The translations under genes were made by a program, and so were the position numbers. The notes below the pieces were generated by a model. It was not told where the DNA came from and did not search any database. It saw nothing but the letters and a program-made list of their open reading frames with translations. Below, one piece after another: positions 33,341 through 43,700 of a stretch of DNA of 64,000 bases. The DNA is from Oikopleura dioica (Eukaryota; Chordata; Appendicularia; Copelata; Oikopleuridae). The DNA is taken from NCBI GenBank assembly GCA_907165135.1, contig OU015568.1:2364501-2428500 (forward strand), read 5' to 3'. Numbering within the stretch: position 1 is the stretch's first letter; every line of letters begins with the position of its first letter.

Positions 33341-33580
33341 CCATTACGATTAATTCTCAAAACACCTCAAAACTGTATCTGCCGCTGTATTATTTCATAT
33401 TTAAGTTTCGCTGCATGGACCGAATAAAACTAAAACATAATAAGTTTGACCTTGTTTCTATCTTTTGAGAAATAAAAATAAGCAGATGCTATTATTCTCA
33501 TAAAGAATTTTTATTCATGGGAATCAAAGATCTGTTGCAAAACGATCTTCAAAAACAAAAAAAAAATTCTCAGATTCAAA

Positions 33581-35787
33581 ATGAAGATCTTTCCCTCAGC
33601 TTTTTGGTCAGTCGAATTTGCGAGTTCAAAAGTGCTCCACAATGAAGCATCTTTTCCAGAAATTGTACCAGAGTCTATTTCGGAAATAAATGCACGGGCT
33701 GGTGTCACGGAAGACTCCGTCAGAAAATCGAGTCGTCATGGACAAATTGATCCGGTTTTCAGATGGGAAAATAGAACGATTCCGATTGAGATTAACCCGA
33801 TTCTTTCTCAAGAAGCAAGGTTTGTATAAAATTGTAAAATTTTGTGAGTTAGTTACTTTAGTGCTTCAATTTTCCAAGCGATGCGAGAACTTGAAGAGAA
33901 AGGACTTGCATGGCTGCGGCCAAAAAAAGCTGAAGACCAAGATTACGTCACAACCAAAACAGACGCTGGCTGCTCAGCTTGGCTAGGAAGGGTCGGCGGA
34001 GAACAGCCTTTATCGTTGGCAAGAGGCTGTGGATGGATGTCGTATGTCGAGCTTATCATTATATTTCTTTTTTAATTCAACTATAGAGTCGCGATTCATG
34101 AGCTGTTTCATACTCTGGGAGTCGCTCACACGCACCAAAGACACGATAGAGACAATTATATCACTGTTTTTGAGAATAATATCCAAGAAAATTTCAAATA
34201 CGCCCTTGCCGCTGATGACGACATCTCTCAGAGTACATTTGACTTTCCCTACGATTACTTGTCCATCATGCATTACGATAAGGTTTCGTACTCAAATGGA
34301 AACGGCGATACGATTGTTCCGAAGGATCCGAAATATCTCGACTTGATCGGACAGCGATTGACAGCGAATTCGCAGGACATGGCCATTCTGGACAAGATGT
34401 ATGAAGATTTAGAAGGTCAAACAGACATCTCTCAGTGCAAGTGTCAAGAATTCTCTGTCTCCGGCTTCAGTGTTCAGTGGTCGTGTAATGGCAGCTACAA
34501 ATTCGACTCGATTTCAAATGGAAAAAATTCATTCGTTACCGATTCATATTACGGTCCTCGCTACATCAATTTTAAAAAATATGGCTCAAAACCAAAATGG
34601 ACTTGTCGAGATGACAATGAAATTACGACCGGTGAAAGAGGAGGAGCGTACGATGCTGCATTTTGCGTCGAGGACATCAGCAGTTCTTGGGAAGAGTGGA
34701 CGGGAACCGAAATGAAAGAAGTTCCGGTCAAGATCGAGTGCACAAAATGGGCGAAGGACTCGCAAGGACGCAAAGAAAAAAGAACAGGTCTTTGCCCAAC
34801 TGACGAGGACAAGTTCATCTGGGAAATCAACAATTGGAATCACATGTTTGAGAAAATCTATTTTCAGTTTTTAGTTCAACATTTTTCAGAAAATCAACAT
34901 ATACGAATGGTCGATCACTTGAAAAGGCTTTTATAGATGAAGCTGGATATAAATGGAGCCTCAAGCTCTTTCCGAACGGGACATCGGGAACACACGGGTA
35001 CTATTCGTTGTTCATGTCGCTTGTGAGCGGCCCAAATGATTCAAAACTACAATGGCCTATTTGGGGCAGAGTAAGAGATTGATATTATTTTCTAGCCCAT
35101 TTCAAATGGGCCATTTTTTTAGTACCTTTCTGCTGGTTTCGTGGAGCCAGGAAAGACATGCCGAGATCGAATAGCCGACCGATATCAGTACGTGACTAGC
35201 GATCAATGGGGCGCTTCCGACTGGGAAAATCCATCCACTGGTAGAGCCTCTACCGTAGAGGAACTGGCTATGGTTACAACACCTACATGAGCTTCGAACA
35301 ATTCGATAGCTATGACTTTGTCCATGAGGACAGTGTCAAGCTTGTCTTTTCTGCTGAAGACGCTACTGGACAATGGTTGAATTGCGACATGGAGAAGTTG
35401 AGAAGCTTTGAGCGATGTTTCTATTCTCCTGTTGTAAATGACTTGACTTTCGACGAAAATGGAAAGATTCACTCAAGAGGAGTTGTAACAACGAAATCTC
35501 CACCAATTACGATTTATGGAAAGCGCTGTTTGGCGCTCACCATTGAAACAGGTGGCTCGATCACGGTCAGTGTCCAAGGAGAAATGACCAGCTCCGGAGA
35601 AAAGTTCCAATACCTTCTTGAGCGAAGAGATTACGACGGAAACGACATTCAAGAATTCTCAATCGAGCTCGGAACATCGGACAACGCGAAGGTTCTCTAT
35701 CAACAGTTCATCAACCTGGAGATAATCAATCACGACAATGCAACAACAAGATTTGTGAAATCAAAACTTCATCATGGAAAATGCTAA
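33581..35787 (+). CDS. Astacin metalloprotease with MATH domain, frameshifted by a 14-bp insertion
   Basis: Exons 33581-33819, 33862-34041, 34087-34845, 34890-35070, 35123-35787. The zinc site HELFHTLGVAHTHQ and the Met-turn SIMHYDK are intact, so the astacin domain is likely active. The propeptide precedes FRWENRTIPIEI. After a Cys-rich piece with paired cysteines comes a MATH/meprin-like domain (FIWEINNWNH, YKWSLKLFPNGTSGTHGYYS, FVEPGKTC). In exon 5 the frame DWENPSTG is followed by a quasi-palindrome at 35240-35254. The downstream part (GYNTYMSFEQFDSYDF then 140 more residues) is in another frame; removing 14 bp would restore it. Exon phases are otherwise perfect. So the end of the MATH domain is disrupted: recent mutation, allele or assembly error. 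Signal peptide is weak. Meprins have the same astacin-MATH order. Confidence 0.82.
35240..35254. repeat. Quasi-palindrome GGTAGAGCCTCTACC in a coding exon
   Basis: The 15-bp hairpin-forming sequence is followed by a second GTAGAG, so the inserted 14 bp look like a local duplication or inversion product. It shifts the reading frame of the astacin-MATH gene. Confidence 0.7.
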
Positions 35788-35859
35788 GAACTGACACTTT
35801 AATAAAATATGGGCTTTTTATTAGAATGAATGCATGTCGTTGACGGGATTTTCTAATTT

Positions 35860-36284
35860 TCAGCGTTTTACATTTTCTATTCTAATTTTTTGTTTGAAAG
35901 ACTTGAAACGCTTTTCAAAGTCAAATTCTCGAAATAACTTTCCGAGCTGGACGGCAAAAAATATCGCCACAGCAGAGTAGAATGCCAGGAGTACTGAAAG
36001 GACTTTTCTTGGCTTTATTAATTGAAGTGAATTTTGTTTGTATGAGCAAGAAAACCAGCTCTAGAAGGAAAACCATCACGCCAGACGGATCGTTCTGCTT
36101 GTACCTCACTTGTTTTCCATTGCAGCTAAGCTCAGTCATTGAAGGACTCAATTTGACGATTTCTTCAGATTCCCACCGCGGTAAAGTCTTTTCTGGGGCT
36201 TATCTTTGGTATTAATCGTTGCAAATTTTTTTTCGATAAGACCATTTTCGAATAACCGTGCAGATAAGTCCTCATTTCTGTCAT
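35860..36284 (-). CDS. Possible small single-pass membrane protein
   Basis: Minus strand. The last exon (about 35991-35860) reads a clear membrane helix and basic tail (LSVLLAFYSAVAIFFAVQLG then KLFREFDFEKRFKSF). An upstream exon contains LPRWESEEIVKLSPSMTELS and joins in phase to an ATG exon starting at 36284 (MTEMRTYLHGYSKM) through a 56-bp GT-AG intron. The junction between the middle and last exons could not be fixed (a GC or GT donor at different phases). The overall gene is plausible, but the model is incomplete and no family was recognised. Confidence 0.35.
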
Positions 36285-36587
36285 ATTTTTTCTCTTTTAC
36301 TGATTTGTTGCATACAGACTGTATCACTATGATAATGCTCACGGGAACGAGTCAAATCCACGATTTATGAATAAAAAATGTATGCTAATACGTTCCAAAA
36401 TCCAAGATTACACATAGTCTTTTCAACTTATCCTTCATTAATTATTACAATCGTCGTATCTCCGTTTCTCTAGAATGCCACTCTCCTCGAAAATAAAAAC
36501 ATTCAAAAATTTCAGTGCATCAAAAAGCTCGAAAGGTAAGGACGACGACTTTTTTATTTGAAAAGCATTTTAAAGGCGCGAGTAAAG

Positions 36588-37179
36588 ATGGGCAAGGAAA
36601 AAGAGTCGAAAAAGATCTCCAAGCAGTTCACCAGCAGCTCCGAAACTTCCCCTCGTGAAAATCAACCGATAAATTTGCCGAACGAGCGTGGCGAAGAACC
36701 AGATAAACGCCGCGCTAGAAGAAGAAAGGGGAAGCCAAGGGCGATGAAGAAAAATGACTGCTGCTCGAGCATCATCAAGGCTAGTTTTCAAAAAACAAAA
36801 TAGTTCTTTTACTAAGGAAATATTTTTTTTAAACTTCAAAAAGTACGATGCTGACGAACTTATCGCCCTCTGGCGCCAAAAAGACTCTCAGAAAATTCCC
36901 GATCACGTGGAGCCCTTTTGCATCGAGCATCAAGCCGCAAAAGAAGACAATGGTTTCATCGTCGTCTTCCCGCTCATCAAAAAGCCGCAGAAAAAAGGGC
37001 TGAAATTTCCGGCCGAAATCGAAAGCATCCGAAGTGGAATGAAAGAAACCGTCGTTGGACGTGCGAAAAACGCGTACATGCGTCGACGACGAGCGAAATT
37101 AGCGAAACAAGAGGCTGAAAAGACAGAGGCTGAAAGAATGCTTCAAGAAATCGGCAATAGTGTGGCGGCTCATCTTTGA
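36588..37179 (+). CDS. Small basic protein with a YxxxxL-phi motif, 175 aa
   Basis: Exons 36588-36779 and 36844-37179, joined in phase by a 64-bp GC-AG intron. The N-terminal half is very basic and Ser-rich (MGKEKESKKISKQ, RRARRRKGKPRAMKK). Exon 2 opens with YDADELIALWRQKD, which fits the eIF4E-binding consensus YxxxxL-phi. The C-terminus is a charged helix (AYMRRRRAKLAKQEAEKTEA). There is no signal peptide or membrane segment. A role in translation control is only a guess from the motif; nuclear localisation is also possible from the basic clusters. Confidence 0.6.
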
Positions 37180-37306
37180 CTTTTAATATTCGACTGTCTG
37201 CATGCATTTTTATTTTTTTAATTTTGACTGTAACATGAAGATTTTTTGTTATCGTTCTCTTTTTTTTTGAAGGGATTTGGAGGGTTGATTTGTTGGGTCA
37301 AAGTGC

Positions 37307-37477
37307 TCAGATGTAGTCAAGTGCGTAAAAAAGTTGAGTCGTGTCAAAAATGTCTCGGAGCTTATCTCGAAGGGCATTGAGATCTTCCTGATCTTCGATT
37401 TTGTCACTGTGTCTCTTGACATATATGTGCATGAATGATGCAAACATTGGAGCAAAAAGAAAAATCATCAGATTCAT
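37307..37477 (-). CDS. Small secreted peptide precursor, 56 aa
   Basis: Minus-strand ATG at 37477 opens MNLMIFLFAPMFASFMHIYV, a good signal peptide. It is followed by an acidic, amphipathic 35-residue peptide ending QLFYALDYI before TGA at 37307-37309. A KR dibasic site (VKRHSD) right after the signal would allow processing. There is no cysteine. It is convergent with the small basic protein gene, 127 bp away. Signal plus dibasic site suggests a peptide hormone or an antimicrobial-like peptide, but nothing else supports that. Confidence 0.45.
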   Translation of the reverse strand: MNLMIFLFAPMFASFMHIYVKRHSDKIEDQEDLNALRDKLRDIFDTTQLFYALDYI

Positions 37478-37755
37478 TTTCGGAGAAAATTTGTCAGTTC
37501 GCCTCAGACTTGAATTTTTATATTCTCATCTTAACAATTATTAAAGCAACTCATACATGCGGAAGTGTTTGTTGTTATACACTTCATTTAAAAATATAAT
37601 TGAGACAAATTCTTTAATTATTAAATGTTTGGTCTTGTCAAAGGTCAAGAAGTGTCGGTCAAAGGCGCAGTTTTCTCAATATTTTTTCGACGTAAATTTA
37701 TCTTTATTAGTTTCGATATTTACACAAAGAAGGATGAAGAAAAGAAGCATTATTT

Positions 37756-40700
37756 TCAATGATAATAGCTTGGAACATAGTTGTCTTCGTCAAAAAGCTC
37801 GATGCTTTTTCGATCAGATTCAACTTCGTCGACGAATGTTTTGAAGCTCGGCTTTTTCATCAACGGAGCTTTGTACAATCCGTTTGAATCCACCATCTGT
37901 CCTTCTTCGAGCAGTTGGGCAGCGTTGGAGCTTACATGATCGGATAAGGACTCGCCAGCGCCGGAGTCGACGTAACTGAGGCTGTCAGTCGCGTTGTTTG
38001 GCTCGCAAAGGCTTCGAGGAATTCCAGCGCTGCGGGAAGGAGATTCCCACATGACGTCCATGCGCCATTCTCGAGCGGGAGAGTGCTGGGGAGGAGTTCT
38101 TGGAGATTTCTTCGGAGTTGAGGAGAGTTGAAGCTGTTTTTCGCGTTGTTGTCTGAACAAAAAATGGAATTATGAAATGAATGAAAAGCTTACCTAGCGC
38201 AAACAATCGAAGCAACAATAATCATCAACAGCACGAAAGTGACTGCTCCACCAAACGCCAACAGTAAGATGCTTCCTCCATTGAAACTGATCAGCTTTTC
38301 CGGCACAATTCGGATCTCGCCCATAATTTCTTCTAGTGCAGTGTCGTTGAGAAGCTCATTGGTGACGAAAATATTCATTTGCTTTGAGGTAGAAAGCTGT
38401 GGAACACCATTATCTTTGGCAATTATTCTCAGGCTGTGGAGCCCATCGTCGTTTCGGGTCAAATCGCGGGTGAGGATAACTCGGCAATCAGAGATGGAGA
38501 GAAATTTATGATTCTTTTCAAGCGCACAATTGACTTTTCCAGCATTTCCAGAGTCGTAGTCCTTGACATCGATAGTTCCAATAATCACATCTTTTGCGCT
38601 CTCATTTCTCATTATTTGAACGACGTCTGTTTCTGACATTGGCCAGATGATCCTTGGAGCATTATCGTTTATGTCTTCAACAAGAACTGTCACTGAGGAA
38701 AACGCAAATAGATTGTTCGAATCACATGCGGAAACTTCCAGGTCAAAACGAGCTTGGTCGTGTTCTCTGTCGATGGATTTGAGCGTCTTTATGGTGCCAG
38801 TTTTGGAATTGATAGAGAAAAAGGAGGTCTGGGTTTTGAAGGAATAGACGATTGTGTCGTCAAGATCTGCATCAGTTGCTTCGAGTTGGGTAATAAAAGT
38901 GCCGATTGGCTCATTTTCCTTGATCGTGACTGTTGTCGAGGGATATTTGAATACGGGTGAGTTGTCGTTGATATTTTTGATCTGCAAAATGAAGGTGGTT
39001 GTTGCTGATTGTCGGGGTAGCCCATTGTCGGTTGCAATGATGGTGATGGAAATAGGGTCGGGGTAGGCTTCCGCGTCGAATGAAATGAGAGCTTTGAGAT
39101 CGGCAGTTTCCGGGTCGATGAAAAAAAGATCTTCGTGGTCTTCAATTGTGTAGGTGATTTCAGCATTCTCGCCAAGATCTGGGTCAAAAGCGGTGATTTG
39201 AACGATTGTGTCTCCGATCTCGTTGTTTTCCAAGACTTCGCCATTGTAGATTTTATGTTTGAAAGAAGGAGCATTATCATTTACGTCTTCGATTCGGATT
39301 TTGACGGCTTTGAGGGTTTCTTGGGGAGTTGTTCCGTTGTCGCGGGCAATGAGGGTAAGGATGGACTCTTCCTTGATTTCACGGTCGAGAGGCTTGGCGA
39401 TTGTGAGCATGAATCGATCGACTGTGCCTTGAACAGGAACGAGTTTGAAGTCTTGATCCTCCTCGTTTTCAAGTGTAAGGTTGACCTCTCCAGCCGGTCC
39501 AAGATCATCATCAGTAACAGAGACGAAAGCAATAAAGCTGCCCACAGCCAAATCCTCTCTGACGGTCGATCTGCCGCCGTCGACAAATTTGACATCAATC
39601 CGTGGCGCGTTGTCGTTCGCATCGAGCACGTTTACTTCGATCGTGGCGTAATCCTCTTTATCGCCATCTGTGGCCTTGACATGCAGCAAAACTTTGTCGA
39701 AAATTTCGTAGTCGACTAATTGCTCAGCACCGATTGTTACGTAGCCAGTAGATTTGTCCAACAAGAAAATGTCTCTGAGATAATCGGGCACCTGATTCGT
39801 GTACTCGTACTGTATCTTGCCGTTTTCTACTGATCGATCTCCATCAGTTGCTTTGAGGCGGAGGATCAAGTCGCCTTTGTGACTCATTTCGGAAATGTTC
39901 AAAATGTAGCGCGGCTGAGAAAATTTTGGAGAATGATCGTTGATGTCTTCGATTTCGATAAAGACTTCCATAGATCCAGAAAGCGGGGTAAGGCCCTTGT
40001 CCGTAGCGACGAGGGAAAATTCTAGTTTTTGGAGCTTTTCATAGTCAAGAGGATTGATGAGCTTGAGTTTCGGGACGAGAATCTAAAAGACGAATATGAA
40101 AAAATGACTTTTAGGCGCAAAAAAGCGAGAAAGGACTTACCCCTCCGTAGTCGTCAACAAACAGCTCAAAGAAATTCGCCCACTGTCCATTCTTCGGCTC
40201 AATCGAATACGCCTCAATGCCGAATTCGTCCGAATCCTCATCAGCTGCACTATCAAGTCGGAAAACAGCGCCAGGTGCTTCGTCTTCCGCGATTTTGAGG
40301 GTTAATGAGGGCGACGGAAATCGAGGTGCGTGATCGTTCAGGTCCAGGATGGTAAGCTCAAGGGTGATCAATTGGAAAATTTCTTGAGGCGTGACGATTA
40401 CTTCCGCTTTTAGCAAGGATGAGGATTTATTCGACGATCATTTTCACGGAAAATTTAGTGATTTCCCGTGACTCTCGCAAATTTTTTCGTCAAAAAATGT
40501 CATCCCTTTCCTGTAATTATACAGACATTATTCTTCTTTTTGCACAATTTTTCCCTATCCACATCGGAACTGGTTCTTATATCTCCAGTCTTCGTCTCCA
40601 CAAAAATTAACTCCTCGCCGCGCACAGTCGAAAATGTAGCATCCGACGAAGCTTCAAGAATTTGACCATCTTGGACGATATTTCCTAGGTAGGAATTTCT

Positions 40701-40781
40701 TTTAGCACCGTCGGATATGTCGTAGGACAGCTTTAGCGCAAAGTTTTGGTAGAGAAGAAGGGAGAATATCAGCATCTTCAT
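37756..40781 (-). CDS. Protocadherin with seven cadherin repeats
   Basis: Exons on the minus strand: 40781-40511, 40406-40141, 40082-38194, 38152-37756; 940 aa, all phases agree. Signal peptide MKMLIFSLLLYQNFALK. Repeat boundaries are marked by the calcium motifs DLNDHAPRF, DINDHSPKF, DANDNAPRI, DVNDNAPSF, NINDNSPVF and DINDNAPRI, so seven extracellular repeats. EC1 has the protocadherin REKLC...C pair. One transmembrane helix (LLLAFGGAVTFVLLMIIVAS) is followed by a 130-residue cytoplasmic tail that is Ser-rich and ends NYVPSYYH. The first intron (40510-40407) is GA-AG. Seven repeats match the delta-1 protocadherins, though the cytoplasmic motifs of that group were not recognised. It should act in homophilic cell adhesion. 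Confidence 0.92.
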
Positions 40782-43700
40782 GATTCTAAAATGAAAGGGT
40801 TAGATAAAATTCTGATGAGTCATTATCATAAAAATTTGGCAATCATCGTTTTCTCTTATTAAAATTAATAAAAACCTTGCTCAAGAATACCAACACTAGG
40901 CGTGCCCCCGTCCCACAAAATCACTCTTTAGCCGCTAGTTACAAATCTCTAGAATTTGTCGCCCAACAGAAAATTTGCAAAAAAAGGGTTTGATTTTGCC
41001 GCTTCAAGTCTTTCTGATTGTTGTGGGCGGCGCAAGAAAAAAGTGGTACTAAACGCGCTTGGGCTAATTTGACGCGTAATTTGGCGCCGCGAAATAGAAC
41101 ACGTAAAAAGATTTGAGGGATCAGAAGGAGCTGGCAGGGAAATGGGATGACTGTCTTGTTTTCAGCGGCTCTGAATTTTAAGACAATATGGAAAGCTGCA
41201 GGGCTGAATAAAATTGATAATGCAGCTTTGATTCAGGAGGTTTTCACAGAAACTAAGGATGGGTCAATGTTAACTGAAGGAATTTTTGATGCGTAAAAAT
41301 GCTTGAAAAAGTCGTTAATGAGTCATAAAGAAGACAGAAAATGCATAAACAAGAGGCGCAAAAGTGGCGTAGAGAAGCATCAAAGTACTGGTGCTGAATA
41401 GTCCTTTCCGAAATGAATTCCAAATTATGCTCATCCCCTTCCCGACTAATCATCCCCGGAGCCCATTCTCAAACAGGAAGTCGGGAACAAGGAGATCAGC
41501 TGATAGGCTTTCCCAAAAAGTTTAGGCGCTTTTTAAAGTTTAATTAAAATTTTAACCCCCTTGTGCGCAAGTGACATCTTTGAAGCACATTTTTTCGTCA
41601 ACAATGCACAAATAAAAGAGCAATTTTTGGACGACCATAAAATTGGAAAAATAAAAATCTCATATCCCGCTCGATAAAAAGCGCCCAAGCTGCCATCTGG
41701 AGCGCGATATGAGCTCAAATCTGCTCCTTCTCTTATCTTTAGCAGTTTTATTCTTTATCGCCTGTTTTGTTTCGTTTCCCCTTTCTCCAAGGTCTTCAAG
41801 AATCGAGAAGTCTAAGGAGCAATTGAAGCATAAGGTCATGTTTGGATTCAGTATGATTTAGTGTGTAGCCGAGCGTTGTGTGATAACCCGCTCAAGTAGG
41901 GGCCAAGGAGCTCTTCTAGCAGTCTCACGAGAGATTAATCTGCCCCTCCTTCCTGAACCAGAACAAAGAATATTTACTGTTTCAGATTCTGACTCGGTTT
42001 TCTACGCATATTTCTTTCCCCTCCGCTTATTTTGCCAAAGTTATTTCTTCAGGAAATCGATAAGACCCTTAAATTAGTACCCCGCCGCCGATTTAACCCC
42101 ATTTAGCCCCGTAATCAGTCAAAAGATGGGTTTAATGACCCGCCGAGTTGTCGAAAATCAACAATTTTTTCAACACTTTGAGGCAGGTGCATCTTTTTTG
42201 ATCCTATTTTCGGGGCGCGAAAATCGCAGCGATCTTGAAATCGGATAAGCCGCTAGAATTAAGGAGGCTCCGAATTTGACCTCTTGAACCCCTTGCTTTG
42301 GATCAAGAGGATTCCACAAGCCACTTGATTCGAATGATTTATACAGCGGATATTGAAGCACCGGAGCTCTAGAATCTCGACCGAAAAGAGAAGAAGCTCG
42401 GATTAGAAAGGATAAATATGGCATAAGATAAGTAACTAAACCAGCAGATGTCCGGTCACACTTCGCCAAGTTAAGTAGGCAAATATTTAGGGAAGGTCAC
42501 GTGAGCCGAGGAAATTCCGAAAGGGAGAAAATTAAGGGCATCAGCTCAAAGAAGGCTTTCACAAATTCAAGTGTCTACCCATTGTTCAAAAAAAAAGAAG
42601 TCAAGAATATGAAAAAGGCCTTCTGAGAATTAAGGCTTTCCCAATCGATAACCCTAAATACTTTCAAATATGTATCGAGCCCCCCTTAATCCCTCCATGG
42701 GAACCTTGCCCGATAAAAGTAACCAGTAGGGGTCTGCTAATGCTCTTAGGTTAATTTCATCCATGGAAGCCAAATTCTCCACGAGAGCTCTGGTTTTCCA
42801 TTCGAGTAACTTTGACTCAATTGACAAAACAGTCAAGAAAAAAAAGCTTGCCAGAAAACGTGTTTCCAAAATAACAACTCTTGTTGAATGGAAAGTAAAA
42901 ACAGTGTTTGAAGCAATTGAGAGGGGTATTTTAGGAAAAATTTGTAAAATACATAAACACTTGTCGGCAAACACTGATTTTTGTCGACTGTTTTGGCTTA
43001 ATTTGATAAGTTTTGTTTGAGATTTTTTAGAGGAGGAGCCCTTAAATCAAATGCCTGCCAGATTCGAGCGATAGTCAATGGTATCCCCTTAAAATGATGA
43101 TGTTCAATTATGAGTTGAGCGGAAGGCCGACCCTTAATATTCATTTCCTGAGCATAAATATTCGGGAAGCGATTTTAATAGTATATAAATCTTTTTAATT
43201 ACTCGTCGTTCTGCTCGAGATCAGACGCGTTTGTGAAGTGGAACGGGAATGAAGAAAACTCGACCGCCATTATTTACGCTCGTGCTACAAATTGCGGCCA
43301 GATACATGCATTTCTGACACCCACTTGAATTCTTCTCGTTCCGCGATTCTCCCCGTTTATAATTTATATTTTCGGAATATATACAAACCCGGCATGATCC
43401 GAAGCTCTGATTATAAATAACCCCGTATTAAAGTACCCCCGCCCTAATTCTTGGCCGAAAAAGATCAATCTAAATTTGGAACCGAAAAAGGCGAATTTTC
43501 CTCGGATTTCCGCGCCTGTCGAAAATAGATAAACCCAGGTCGTGAACCTCAAATTTGACTGATCACGTGGGAAGGAGAAGATCACGGGTGGATACCCTTA
43601 CTGCTCGCTGGATGAGATGATATGGATTGGGAAGCACTGAGCGGGTCTGAGAGGGAGGAACTTGGACCTTGTTTGGATTACAAAGAGGGATTCTATTTTC

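Noticed and set aside
39135-39719. 194-codon ORF opposite the protocadherin
   Set aside because: It is the antisense shadow of cadherin repeats, with no domain of its own.
42763-43020. 85-codon lysine-rich plus-strand ORF
   Set aside because: No signal, domain or splice partners; the composition reflects an AT-rich stretch.
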